A DNA stretch of 7,086 bases from positions 1 to 7,086 of the forward strand of contig JAAZBY010000212.1 of the NCBI GenBank assembly GCA_012513595.1, read 5' to 3'. The stretch comes from Chloroflexota bacterium. GTDB lineage: Bacteria; Chloroflexota; Anaerolineae; UBA1429. Under the pieces are notes generated by a model. The model was not told where the DNA came from. It saw only the letters and a program-made list of their open reading frames with translations, and did not search any database. Below are positions 1 to 6,740 of the stretch, piece by piece (the first letter of the stretch is position 1; each line of letters opens with the position of its first letter). The translations under genes and the position numbers were made by a program.

Positions 1-1709
1 ACCTGGAGCGCGAACGCGGCATCACCATCCTGGCCAAGAACACGGCCATCACCATCTGGGACCCGGAGATCGACGGCCCGGTGCGCGTCAACATCGTCGA
101 CACGCCCGGCCACGCCGATTTCGGCGGGGAGGTGGAGCGGGTCATGAACATGGTCGACGGCGTGCTCCTCCTGGTGGACGCCGCCGAGGGCCCCATGCCG
201 CAGACGCGCTTTGTGCTGAAACAGGCGCTGGACAAGGGGCACCGCGCCGTGGTCGTCATCAACAAGGTCGACCGACGGGGTGCCGACCCGCAGCAGGCCC
301 TCAACCGCACCTTTGACCTGTTCGTCGAGCTGGGGGCGGACGACGCCCAGGCCGACTTTCCCGTGGTGTACGCCAACGCCTTGACGGGCCAGGCCGGGCT
401 GACGCCGGCCCTGGGGCCTGACCTGGGGCCCCTCTACACCACCATCCTGCGCAGCATCCCGGCGCCGCGCGTTGAGGCGGAGGGCCCCCTGCAGATGCTG
501 GTGGCCAACCTCGGCTACGACGAGTACCGCGGCGTCACCGCGGTGGGGCGCATCCATGCCGGCTGCCTCCGCGCCGGGCAGGAGGTGGCGCGGATGACGC
601 TGGCGGGCGAGATCCTGAGCGACCGCGCCCGCTACCTCTACGTCCACGAGGGGCTGGCGCGCGTCGAGGTGCCCGAGGCGCGGGCCGGCGAGATCGTCGT
701 GATCGCCGGGCTGGAGGGGGTGGCCATCGGTGAGACGCTGGCCGACCCGGAGGCGCCGGCGGCGCTGGCGGCCATCCACGTCGAAGAGCCCACTGTGCGC
801 ATGACCTTCGGGGTGAACACCTCCCCGTTCGCCGGCCGCGAGGGGCGCTGGAGCACCTCCCGCCGGCTGCGGGCGCGGCTGTTCGATGAGCTGCGCCGTA
901 ACGTGGCGCTGCGCGTGGAAGAGACGGACAGCCCGGATACCTTTGTCGTCTCAGGCCGGGGTGAGCTGCACCTGGCTATCCTCATCGAGACGATGCGCCG
1001 CGAGGGGTACGAGATGGAGGTGTCTCGGCCGGAGGTGCTGGTGCGCCGCGACGAGAACGGGGAGATGCTGGAGCCGTACGAAGAGGTGCACATCGAAACC
1101 AGCCCCGACACGGTCGGCGTGGTGATGGAGATGCTCGGCGACCGGCGCGGGCAGCTCCTGGCCATGTCTGAGACGGACGACGGCCACACCCGCCTGGTGT
1201 ACCTGGCCCCCACGCGCGGGCTGCTCGGGTTCCGCTACCACTTTATGACGGCCACCCGCGGGCAAGGGGTGATGCACCCGATGTTCCACGGCTACCTGCC
1301 GCTGGCCGGGCCGCTGGGCGGCCGGCCGGGGGGCTCGCTGGTCTCCTTTGAGACGGGGCTGACGACGAGCTTTGGCCTGGCCAACGCCGAGGAGCGCGGG
1401 AACCTCTTTGTGGGCCCCAACGTCGAGGTATATGAGGGGATGATCGTGGGCGAGCATCAGCGCCCGGGAGATCTGGCCGTCAACGTGTGCAAGCGCAAAC
1501 ACCTGACCAACATGCGCACGTCGACGCGCGAGGTCGACGAACGCCTCTCTCCGCCGCGCGACATGAGCCTGGACGAGGCCATCGAGTACCTGGCCGACGA
1601 TGAACTGCTCGAGGTGACGCCGACCAACCTGCGCCTGCGCAAGCGCATCCGCGACACCCACGAGCGCGGCAAGGAAGCCAAGCGGGCCAGGGAGGCCCTT
1701 GGCGCATAA
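1..1709 (+). CDS. typA: Translational GTPase TypA/BipA (5' end cut off by window)
   Basis: This is a ribosome-associated GTPase of the EF-G/LepA family. Known members bind the 70S ribosome and help ribosome assembly and stress or cold adaptation. The reading frame is already open at base 3 and is read through to TAA at 1707-1709, giving 568 visible residues. Comparison with the E. coli protein suggests about 45-50 N-terminal residues, including the P-loop, lie outside the window. The visible sequence opens with the switch I segment [10 protein letters not shown]. The G3 motif DTPGH follows at 99-113 and the G4 motif NKVD at 261-272. Further family hallmarks are the VNTSPF and SGRGELHL segments, [14 protein letters not shown] and the C-terminal [21 protein letters not shown] near 81 could be mistaken for a start, but it falls after switch I and is internal. 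No frameshift or missing motif is seen. Identification is firm. Confidence 0.97.
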   Translation, partial: LERERGITILAKNTAITIWDPEIDGPVRVNIVDTPGHADFGGEVERVMNMVDGVLLLVDAAEGPMPQTRFVLKQALDKGHRAVVVINKVDRRGADPQQALNRTFDLFVELGADDAQADFPVVYANALTGQAGLTPALGPDLGPLYTTILRSIPAPRVEAEGPLQMLVANLGYDEYRGVTAVGRIHAGCLRAGQEVARMTLAGEILSDRARYLYVHEGLARVEVPEARAGEIVVIAGLEGVAIGETLADPEAPAALAAIHVEEPTVRMTFGVNTSPFAGREGRWSTSRRLRARLFDELRRNVALRVEETDSPDTFVVSGRGELHLAILIETMRREGYEMEVSRPEVLVRRDENGEMLEPYEEVHIETSPDTVGVVMEMLGDRRGQLLAMSETDDGHTRLVYLAPTRGLLGFRYHFMTATRGQGVMHPMFHGYLPLAGPLGGRPGGSLVSFETGLTTSFGLANAEERGNLFVGPNVEVYEGMIVGEHQRPGDLAVNVCKRKHLTNMRTSTREVDERLSPPRDMSLDEAIEYLADDELLEVTPTNLRLRKRIRDTHERGKEAKRAREALGA

Positions 1710-1713
1710 AACT

Positions 1714-1757
1714 GCGCGGCGCGTAAGACCGCGCGGCGCGTAAGACCGCGCGGCGCG
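1714..1757. repeat. 17-bp tandem repeat, 2.6 copies, just after typA
   Basis: The unit GCGCGGCGCGTAAGACC occurs at 1714-1730 and 1731-1747, followed by its first 10 bases at 1748-1757. The copies are identical. The segment 1697-1713, which includes the typA stop codon, matches the same unit at 11 of 17 positions (best over GGCGCATAAAACT), so the array may have grown from the end of the gene. Each full copy carries TAA. No function is implied by sequence alone. Confidence 0.85.
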
Positions 1758-1763
1758 GAGGAG

Positions 1764-1795
1764 GGGCCGGGCGCCTTATTCGCGCGCCTCGGCCC
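1764..1795. terminator. Hairpin between convergent typA and ABM gene, possible bidirectional terminator
   Basis: Bases 1764-1774 pair with 1784-1795 to give 11 base pairs with one bulged base (1789) and a 9-nt loop. The loop contains the stop codon of the minus-strand gene. There is no T-run on either side, so intrinsic termination is uncertain. Position at the meeting point of two convergent genes is the main argument. Confidence 0.45.
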
Positions 1796-2108
1796 AGAAG
1801 AGCCGTTCGCCCGCCAGGGTCAGCTCGTGGTAAGAGACCTCCTGGCAGAGGGTGGCGATGTCCAGGGTGAAGGCGCGGTGTTCCGGCGTGGCGCGCCAGG
1901 CGCGGATGGCCTCGGCGTCGGCCCAGGTGCTCAGGGCCAGGAACAGGGGTGGATCATCGTCGGACCGGAGCAGGCGCATCTCGCGGACGCCCGGCTGGTG
2001 CCGCATGGTCCAGGCGGAAAAGAGATGCCAGGCGGAGGCGATGCTCCCGGCAGTGCCGGGCCTGCTCCGCCAGAACGCCGCGACGTACCTGACCGGCGAC
2101 TCGTTCAC
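1776..2108 (-). CDS. ABM-like (antibiotic biosynthesis monooxygenase fold) small protein
   Basis: This is a 110-residue protein that looks like a single dimeric alpha+beta barrel domain of the ABM superfamily. Members include cofactor-free monooxygenases, haem-degrading enzymes and many uncharacterised stress proteins. Visible hallmarks are a first strand VRYVAAFW, a PG turn, a helix ending in the segment FSAWTMRHQPGVREMRLL, then PPLFLALSTWADAEAIRAW and the RATPEH segment before the last strands. I chose GTG at 2108 because GGTGGGG lies about 6 nt upstream and the protein then begins just before the domain. An in-frame GTG at 2171 would add 21 residues (PAAGHWHGRTLGRR...) unlike the family and would lie inside a strong hairpin. 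The gene is convergent with typA and has its own promoter. Substrate and catalytic activity cannot be read from the sequence, and a non-enzymatic member is possible. Confidence 0.75.
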   Translation of the reverse strand: MNESPVRYVAAFWRSRPGTAGSIASAWHLFSAWTMRHQPGVREMRLLRSDDDPPLFLALSTWADAEAIRAWRATPEHRAFTLDIATLCQEVSYHELTLAGERLFWAEARE

Positions 2109-2151
2109 GGTGCACCCCACCGACGGGCGGCGGCCTAACGTCCTGCCATGC

Positions 2152-2173
2152 CAGTGCCCGGCTGCGGGCACTG
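2152..2173 (-). other. Perfect 9-bp hairpin in the ABM gene leader
   Basis: CAGTGCCCG at 2152-2160 and CGGGCACTG at 2165-2173 are perfect inverted repeats around a 4-base loop. In the minus-strand transcript this is the second of two adjacent stem-loops upstream of the GTG at 2108. It covers the alternative GTG at 2171, which would make that start hard to use. No T-run follows, so it does not look like an attenuator terminator. Confidence 0.7.
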
Positions 2174-2176
2174 CCC

Positions 2177-2210
2177 GGGCCGCACCCAGGTCCGCGACGG
2201 GTGCGGGCCC
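2177..2210 (-). other. 11-bp bulged hairpin in the ABM gene leader
   Basis: GGGCCGCACCC at 2177-2187 pairs with GGGTGCGGGCCC at 2199-2210, giving 11 base pairs with one bulged G and an 11-base loop. It lies three bases from the hairpin at 2152-2173 and directly downstream of the predicted transcription start in the minus-strand direction, so the leader RNA would begin with two stacked stem-loops. Confidence 0.65.
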
Positions 2211-2220
2211 TTACCTGCGC

Positions 2221-2249
2221 ATCGTATCTGCTCTCGCCGCCACGGTCAA
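2221..2249 (-). promoter_or_regulatory. Sigma70-type promoter for the ABM gene
   Basis: Read on the minus strand, TTGACC (2249-2244) is separated by exactly 17 bp from TACGAT (2226-2221). The boxes match the sigma70 consensus at 5 of 6 and 4 of 6 positions. A transcription start near 2214 would give a leader of roughly 105 nt before the GTG at 2108. Confidence 0.6.
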
Positions 2250-2326
2250 GTAGCAAACGGCTAACGACGGTAGAGAGAACTTACCCACAGGTTAGGATCG
2301 GAATGCCGGCGGGCGCCTGGGCACCG

Positions 2327-2382
2327 CCAGTTGACAGGTAGGGGGCTTTCGCCTACCTTTCCGACGGGTCCGCCCCAACTGG
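2327..2382. promoter_or_regulatory. Nested inverted repeats around the promoter of the secreted-protein gene
   Basis: An inner pair, AGGTAGG (2336-2342) and CCTACCT (2352-2358), is perfect over 7 bp with a 9-base centre. An outer pair, CCAGTTG (2327-2333) and CAACTGG (2376-2382), is also perfect over 7 bp and encloses it. The inner pair lies between, and overlaps, the proposed -35 and -10 boxes. This is what a repressor operator often looks like, but a cruciform or RNA fold is also possible. Confidence 0.5.
2331..2359 (+). promoter_or_regulatory. Candidate promoter for the secreted-protein gene
   Basis: A perfect TTGACA at 2331-2336 is followed after 17 bp by TACCTT (2354-2359), which keeps the first, second and last bases of the -10 consensus. 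The -35 is strong and the -10 weak. A start near 2366 would give a leader of about 35 nt. Confidence 0.5.
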
Positions 2383-2390
2383 AGATCATC

Positions 2391-2396
2391 GGGAGG
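2391..2396 (+). promoter_or_regulatory. Ribosome binding site of the secreted-protein gene
   Basis: GGGAGG lies four A residues before GTG at 2401. The spacing is short, but the match is strong and decides the start: the residues that follow form a standard signal peptide. Confidence 0.7.
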
Positions 2397-2400
2397 AAAA

Positions 2401-3471
2401 GTGTCCAGAACAAGCCGTATCACGCTTTGGGTGGTCGTCACGCTGCTCTGCCTGCTTCCTGCGGCAGCGACGGTGTCTGCCGACGGGCCGAACCTGCTGC
2501 AGAACCCCGGTTTCGAGCGTCCCTACGTGGCCATGGCCACCAAAGAGAACTGCCGCATCGCGGCACCTTGGGTGCCCTACTACTATGAGGGCTCCGAGTG
2601 GGAGACTTCGCAGGGCTACCGCTTTGCGCCCGAGTACAAGGCGGCCTTTCGCGATGAGGCCCCCTACAACCGCGTGCGCAACGGGGAGCTCTCGCAGCAG
2701 TACTTTCACTCCTTCGGGAACTTTCAGGGCGGCATCCTGCAGCAAGTCCCCAACGTGCCGGTAGGCAAGCTGCTGCGCTTTGACATCTGGGCGATGACCT
2801 GGTCGTGCGACAACGAGGGCAAGGGGAACTGCGACGGGAACACCTCCGGCGACCCCTCGCCGATGCACCTGAAGATCGGGATCGACCCCTTCGGCGGGAC
2901 GGATGCCATGGCCGAGTCGATCGTCTGGTCGCCCGAGACGAACGCCTACGACGACTGGGAGCTCCTGACGGTCGAGGCGGTCGCGGCAGCCAAGACGGTG
3001 ACCGTCTTTGTCTACTCGTTCCCCGACTATCGCAGCCAGGACAACAACGTCTACCTGGACGATGCCAGCCTGGTCGTGGCTTCGGCGCGGACCATGCCGA
3101 CCCCCACGCCTACGCCGCCCAAGACGCCCGCCCCCGTGGCGCCGTCGGTGCAGCGGCCGACCGCAGAGGGCCCCTTTGCCGACACGCTGGCCGGCAGCCG
3201 CGGCGGCGCCTATGCGCGCTACGCCTTTACCTTTGATAGCAACAAGGAAGTGGCCCTTTCGCTGCGCATCCTGCCGTATGATGGGGTGATTGCGGACGGC
3301 GTCGGCTTTCAGGTCTACGGCCCCAGCGGCCTGGTGGCCAAGAGCGCGCCGGACGGCGCCTCCAACGTGGCCAAGGCGACCTTCAAGCCGGTGGCCTGGG
3401 CCGAGTACCTCGTGCAGGTGTACAACTACCTGGACGGGACGTCGATCCTGTACACGTTGAGCAAGGACTAG
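2401..3471 (+). CDS. Secreted two-domain beta protein: CBM-like jelly roll, Pro/Thr linker, C-terminal beta domain
   Basis: This 356-residue exported protein has no name I can assign. Residues 1-27 form a Sec signal peptide: positive SRTSR start, hydrophobic core LWVVVTLLCLLPAAA, likely cut after VSA (residue 27). Residues about 30-227 begin NLLQNPGFE, the typical opening of carbohydrate-binding-type jelly-roll modules, and end NNVYLDDASLVV, the typical closing strand. Between them are GILQQVPNVPVGKLLRFDIW and KIGIDPFGGTD, a pattern I associate with Chloroflexota surface proteins. Residues 232-249 are a Pro/Thr linker (MPTPTPTPPKTPAPV). Residues about 253-356 form a second beta-rich domain resembling pre-peptidase C-terminal-type modules. 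Two cysteines (136, 144) flank a Gly/Asn-rich loop and could form a disulfide. The start is GTG with a good ribosome binding site. It has its own promoter and converges on a glycosyltransferase. No catalytic motif is visible, so glycan binding is inference only. Confidence 0.85.
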   Translation: MSRTSRITLWVVVTLLCLLPAAATVSADGPNLLQNPGFERPYVAMATKENCRIAAPWVPYYYEGSEWETSQGYRFAPEYKAAFRDEAPYNRVRNGELSQQYFHSFGNFQGGILQQVPNVPVGKLLRFDIWAMTWSCDNEGKGNCDGNTSGDPSPMHLKIGIDPFGGTDAMAESIVWSPETNAYDDWELLTVEAVAAAKTVTVFVYSFPDYRSQDNNVYLDDASLVVASARTMPTPTPTPPKTPAPVAPSVQRPTAEGPFADTLAGSRGGAYARYAFTFDSNKEVALSLRILPYDGVIADGVGFQVYGPSGLVAKSAPDGASNVAKATFKPVAWAEYLVQVYNYLDGTSILYTLSKD

Positions 3472-3487
3472 CGGCCCGGCCCTAGTC
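3466..3487. terminator. Palindrome joining two convergent stop codons
   Basis: GACTAG (3466-3471) and CTAGTC (3482-3487) are perfect inverted repeats. Inside, 3473-3475 can pair with 3479-3481 after one bulged C. The plus-strand stop TAG is 3469-3471 and the minus-strand stop is 3482-3484, so the two stop codons pair with each other. No T-run follows on either strand, so a bidirectional terminator is plausible but not shown. Confidence 0.4.
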
Positions 3488-5347
3488 GACGACGAGCGTT
3501 CCCAGAGCGACCGTATCCTGCCCGTCGGCGAGCCGTAGGCGTTGGCCGGTGTCGGGATTGTACAACCCGGCGCGGAGGTGCAGCGCCCCCGGGGCGCCGG
3601 CGGGCGGCAGAAGCAGCCCGTAACGCCCGGTGACGGCCTCACCGGCCTGCCAGGAGGCGCTGGGGTGCTCTTCCCCGCCGAGGAGGGCGTCGTGCTGCGC
3701 GACGAGCGCGCCGGCGCCATCGAGGGCGTGGACAAAGACCTTGTAGTTACCGGCCAGGGGCGCCTCACAGCGCCAGACGAGTTCCACCGCCGCTGGGCCT
3801 CCCACGCTAGAGTGGGGGGTCCAGCGTGCGCTTTCCAGGGTCAGGCCTTCGGCATAGGTCGCGCCCACTGCGGCGGCGGCCCACTCCTCCGGCGGGGCGA
3901 CGTAGGCGAGGTAGAGCATATCCCCCTGCCACTCGGCGCTGGCGGGGATCAGGTGCGCGTCAAGCCAGGGCTTGAGCGGGGCGTTGGGCCCGTAGGTGCC
4001 CTTGTAGAGCAGGAACCAGAGGCGCGGGTGCTCCGTCGTGCTCCGGGTGATGCGCGCGGCGATCGTGTCCATCGGCTCGATGATCGGGTCCCAGCGCATG
4101 GCGTAGGACCAGGCGGGGTCGCCCTCGCGGCGTAGCGCCTCGTACCAGCCGGCGCGGGCCAGGACGTTGAAATAGGCCAGGTCATCAGGGCCGGCGTGCT
4201 CGCGCAGGTAGGAATAGTCCTCGGCCGGGTCGAAGGGGTCGACCACCTCGAGCATCTTTTCATACACAAAGCCCGTGCTGGCCGGCCAGTAAAGGGCCGC
4301 CAGCGCCACCAGGGCGACCCCCGCCAGCGGCCACCAGCGCGCTGCCAGGCGATCGAGCGCCCAGGCCAGCCCCATCCCCAGGAAGACGGCCGCCGGCACC
4401 AGGTAGCGCACCGCGAACCACCTGGCCGTGGCCGCCCCGTAGGCCACCCCGGCCACGCTGATCCCCACTACCAGGAGCGGCAGCAGGACCTGCCGCCCTG
4501 CGCGCCGGGTGAACGGCCCGCAGAGTGCCCCGGCGACCCCCACCGCCAGAACCCCCCAGGCCGCCCGCCAGCCCGAGACGTAGGTGAAAAAGAGCCCCTG
4601 GAGCGTCGGCTTGAGCAGGGCGCGCGCCTCAGCCCAGGTATCGGCGGCGCTGGCCGTGCCGCTCAGCAGGCGCTCGCTCAGGTTGCCGCGCACCACCAGC
4701 AGCCAGGGCACGTACAGCAGCCCGGCGGCCAGCCCCAGCAGGATCAGCCTGCCGATGCGCCGCGGCTGGAGGATTACGGCGTACAGCCAGATGCCCGCGA
4801 GCGCCCAGACGGAGTAATAGTGCACATAGAGGCTCAGCGCCGTGAGCAGGACCAGCCCCAGGTCACCCCGCCAGGAGGCGGGGCGCAGGGCGAACCAGGC
4901 CGCGCCGAGCACCGGCAGGGCCATCAGGGCGTAAGGGCGCGCCACCTGGCCGTAATAGACGAGCAGCGGCCACACCGCGGCCAGCAGGGCGCTCCAAAGG
5001 GCCACCCGGCGGCTCTCTGACCAGGCGGCCGCCACGGCGTAGGCCAGCGGCACGGCGGCTACGCCGGCCAGGACCGAAAAGGCGCGGATCGCCGCCGGGC
5101 TCTTGCCAAAGACCAGCCACAGCCTGAGCAGGGCGGCAAAGGTGGGCGGGTGCCACTCCAGGCTGGCCACGCGGGCCAGGTCGGCCCAGGGGAGCGAGGC
5201 GTGGGCCAGGCTCCAGCCCTCGTCCCAGCGGAGGGCGGGCTCGGCCAGGCGCACTAGGCGCAGCGCCAGGGCCAGGAGGACGGTGGCGGCCAGGAGGGCG
5301 CGGCCCCAGGCCGGGGAGAGGGTCGGGCGGGTCTCGTTACTGTGCAT
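3482..5347 (-). CDS. GT-C family membrane glycosyltransferase (ArnT/PMT-like) with C-terminal beta-sandwich
   Basis: This 621-residue protein resembles GT39-type transferases, which use a lipid-linked sugar donor and act on the outer face of the membrane. Residues 15-33 are a first membrane helix, followed by the exposed loop motif LRWDEGWSLA with the acidic pair D42-E43, where GT-C enzymes keep their catalytic aspartate. EWHPP (64-68) and the YYGQVARPYAL segment (131-141) are further GT-C-type marks. About ten more hydrophobic segments run to about residue 354. The C-terminal 260 residues are soluble; the last 110 or so (VELVWRCEAPLAGNYKVFVH through GLYNPDTGQRLRL) look like a beta-sandwich domain. 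ATG at 5347 fits the topology; the ribosome binding site is weak (GAGGG about 13 nt upstream). It has its own promoter past the tyrS terminator and converges on the secreted-protein gene. Donor and acceptor are unknown. Confidence 0.88.
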   Translation of the reverse strand: MHSNETRPTLSPAWGRALLAATVLLALALRLVRLAEPALRWDEGWSLAHASLPWADLARVASLEWHPPTFAALLRLWLVFGKSPAAIRAFSVLAGVAAVPLAYAVAAAWSESRRVALWSALLAAVWPLLVYYGQVARPYALMALPVLGAAWFALRPASWRGDLGLVLLTALSLYVHYYSVWALAGIWLYAVILQPRRIGRLILLGLAAGLLYVPWLLVVRGNLSERLLSGTASAADTWAEARALLKPTLQGLFFTYVSGWRAAWGVLAVGVAGALCGPFTRRAGRQVLLPLLVVGISVAGVAYGAATARWFAVRYLVPAAVFLGMGLAWALDRLAARWWPLAGVALVALAALYWPASTGFVYEKMLEVVDPFDPAEDYSYLREHAGPDDLAYFNVLARAGWYEALRREGDPAWSYAMRWDPIIEPMDTIAARITRSTTEHPRLWFLLYKGTYGPNAPLKPWLDAHLIPASAEWQGDMLYLAYVAPPEEWAAAAVGATYAEGLTLESARWTPHSSVGGPAAVELVWRCEAPLAGNYKVFVHALDGAGALVAQHDALLGGEEHPSASWQAGEAVTGRYGLLLPPAGAPGALHLRAGLYNPDTGQRLRLADGQDTVALGTLVVD

Positions 5348-5409
5348 AGGGCGGCGGTTCCCTCGGGCGGCCCGCAGCGGGCGCGGGCGTAATGACCAAC
5401 GTAGCGCCC

Positions 5410-5438
5410 ATTGTGCCCGGCGGGGGCGGGCGCGTCAA
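5410..5438 (-). promoter_or_regulatory. Sigma70-type promoter for the glycosyltransferase gene
   Basis: On the minus strand TTGACG (5438-5433) and CACAAT (5415-5410) are separated by 17 bp, matching consensus at 5 of 6 and 4 of 6 positions. It starts about 15 bp beyond the tyrS terminator stem and would give a leader of about 55 nt, so the glycosyltransferase is likely transcribed apart from tyrS. Confidence 0.55.
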
Positions 5439-5453
5439 AGCGGGGGCAAGGGG

Positions 5454-5489
5454 CGGCGGGGAGGGTGCCAGGCGGCACCCTCCCCGCCG
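5454..5489 (-). terminator. 16-bp perfect stem terminator after tyrS
   Basis: Bases 5454-5469 pair perfectly with 5474-5489 around a 4-base loop, starting six bases past the tyrS stop codon. The stem is very GC-rich. On the minus strand it is followed by CCCTTGCCCCC rather than a T-run, so it may work as a pause or I-shaped terminator. Position and strength make a transcription end here likely. Confidence 0.75.
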
Positions 5490-5494
5490 TGCGA

Positions 5495-6733
5495 CTATCT
5501 CTGGGCCGGCGGCGTCAGCCGCAGGAAGCGGCGCTTGCCGACCTGCAGCACCGCCTCAGCCGGGGGGATGCGCGCCTCGGCGTCGGTGACGGTCTCGCCA
5601 TCGAGCCGCACGCCGCCCTGTTCGACGAGCCGGCGCGCCTGGCTGCGCGAGCGGGCCAGCCCCGCCGCCACCAGCAGCGAGACGACGTCGGTCTCTGCGT
5701 CGAGCGTCCGCGTGGGCAGGTCGGCGGGGACCTCCCGCTGCTGAAAGACGGAGCGGAAATGCTCCTCGGCCGCCGCGGCGGCGGCATCGTCGTAGAGAGA
5801 GGACACGATCTCACCCGCCAGGCGCATCTTTAGGTCGCGGGGGTGGAGTGTGCCGGCCTCGAGCGCGGCAAAGAGGGAGGCGATCTCCGCCGGCGTCCAG
5901 CGGGTGACGAGGTCGGCAAAGTTGCGCATGGCCTCGTCGGGGATCGACATCACCTTGCCGAACTGCACCTCGGGCGCCTCACGGATGCCGATGGTGTTGC
6001 CGGTGGACTTGCTCATGCGCAGGTGCCCGTCGGTGCCCACCAGGATCGGCAGGGTCAGGCAGATCTGCGGCGTGAGGCCCTGGGCGGCCATCAGTTTGCG
6101 GCCGGCCATCAGGTTGAAGAGCTGCTCGGTGCCGCCCACCTGGACGTCGGTGCGCAGGTTGACGGCGTCGTAGGCCTGCATCAGGGCGTAAAAAAACTCG
6201 TGCAGCCAGATGGCGTCCCCCTGGTCGAGGCGCTGGCGAAAGTTATCCCGCGCCAGGAACTGCTGCACGGTGAACTGGGAGGCCAGGGTGATGATCTGTG
6301 AAAACTCGAGCCCGGCCAGCCAGCGGTCGTTGTACTCGACGATGGTGCGGTCCCGGTCGAGGACGGCCCAGACCTGGTCGACATAAGTGGCCGCGTGGGC
6401 GCGGACCTGTTCGGGCGTCTGCTGGGGGCGGGCGGCGTCCTTGTCCGACGGGTCGCCGATGAGGCCGGTGAAGGAGCCGATCAGAAAGATCACCTGGTGG
6501 CCGAGGTCCTGGAACTGGCGCAGCTTGCGCAGCGGGACGGTGTGGCCGAGGTGCAGGTCGCTCGAGGTGGGGTCCACGCCGAGGTAGACGGTCAGGGGGC
6601 GGCCGGTGCGGAGGGACGCGGCCAGGCGCTCGCGCAGCTCGGCCTCCATGGAGGCGTGAATCTGCGGGTCACCAAAGGTGACGCCGCGCATGAGCAGGGC
6701 GACCTGCTCTTCCAGCGGAAGGGTCGACAGCAT
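5495..6733 (-). CDS. tyrS: Tyrosyl-tRNA synthetase
   Basis: This class I synthetase charges tRNA-Tyr with tyrosine using ATP in the cytoplasm. It is a complete 412-residue protein, a normal length for the bacterial enzyme. The N-terminal Rossmann catalytic domain has the HIGH signature as HLGH (61-64), after the YLGVDPTSSDLHLGH stretch. Then come FLIGSFTGLIGDPS (83-96), the tyrosine-site region YALMQAYDAV (182-191), the family signature VQVGGTEQLFNL (198-208) and the KMSKS signature as RMSKS (239-243). An S4 RNA-binding domain closes the protein (about 347-405: LLVAAGLARSRSQARRLVEQG). An acidic-then-alanine stretch (DDAAAAAAEEH, 315-325) lies in the linker. ATG at 6733 is backed by AGGAG seven bases upstream. 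A strong stem-loop follows the stop codon, and a 185-bp spacer with a striking potential RNA fold precedes it. Nothing is missing or broken. Confidence 0.97.
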   Translation of the reverse strand: MLSTLPLEEQVALLMRGVTFGDPQIHASMEAELRERLAASLRTGRPLTVYLGVDPTSSDLHLGHTVPLRKLRQFQDLGHQVIFLIGSFTGLIGDPSDKDAARPQQTPEQVRAHAATYVDQVWAVLDRDRTIVEYNDRWLAGLEFSQIITLASQFTVQQFLARDNFRQRLDQGDAIWLHEFFYALMQAYDAVNLRTDVQVGGTEQLFNLMAGRKLMAAQGLTPQICLTLPILVGTDGHLRMSKSTGNTIGIREAPEVQFGKVMSIPDEAMRNFADLVTRWTPAEIASLFAALEAGTLHPRDLKMRLAGEIVSSLYDDAAAAAAEEHFRSVFQQREVPADLPTRTLDAETDVVSLLVAAGLARSRSQARRLVEQGGVRLDGETVTDAEARIPPAEAVLQVGKRRFLRLTPPAQR

Positions 6734-6740
6734 GATGCTA

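Larger units (their letters stand above)
2109..2400. other. Divergent intergenic region between ABM gene and secreted-protein gene
   Basis: This 292-bp region has no convincing gene. It holds, from left to right, the structured leader of the minus-strand ABM gene (two hairpins, 2152-2173 and 2177-2210), the ABM promoter (2221-2249), a plain stretch at 2250-2326 that is less GC-rich in its left part, and the plus-strand promoter region with nested inverted repeats (2327-2382), ending in a ribosome binding site at 2391-2396. Short frames across it continue into neighbours as shadows. Confidence 0.7.

Noticed and set aside
951..1661. 236-codon minus-strand open frame inside typA
   Set aside because: It is antisense to well-conserved typA sequence, rich in His/Gln/Arg and without any recognisable motif, so it is a composition shadow.
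81..1709. GTG at 81 as the start of typA
   Set aside because: The frame is open to the left edge and already encodes the switch I motif [10 protein letters not shown] upstream, so the GTG is an internal valine codon.
2109..2171. N-terminal extension of the ABM gene from GTG 2171
   Set aside because: The extra 21 residues do not resemble the family, the codon is inside a 9-bp perfect hairpin, and a better-placed GTG with GGTGGGG upstream exists at 2108.
2109..2214. Cobalamin-type riboswitch in the ABM leader (GCACTGG resembles a conserved segment)
   Set aside because: No B12-box or the other conserved blocks are present and the leader is too short, so the match is a by-product of the hairpin sequence.
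2281..2289. TTACCCACA, one base from a DnaA box
   Set aside because: Only one copy, no cluster, no AT-rich unwinding region and no dnaA or dnaN nearby, so an origin is not supported.
2386..3768. Long 460-codon open frame on the minus strand across the secreted-protein gene and into the glycosyltransferase
   Set aside because: It lies antisense to a gene with a signal peptide and recognisable domains and overlaps a real gene on its own strand. Its product is Arg/Gly/His-rich with no family features, as expected from high third-position GC.
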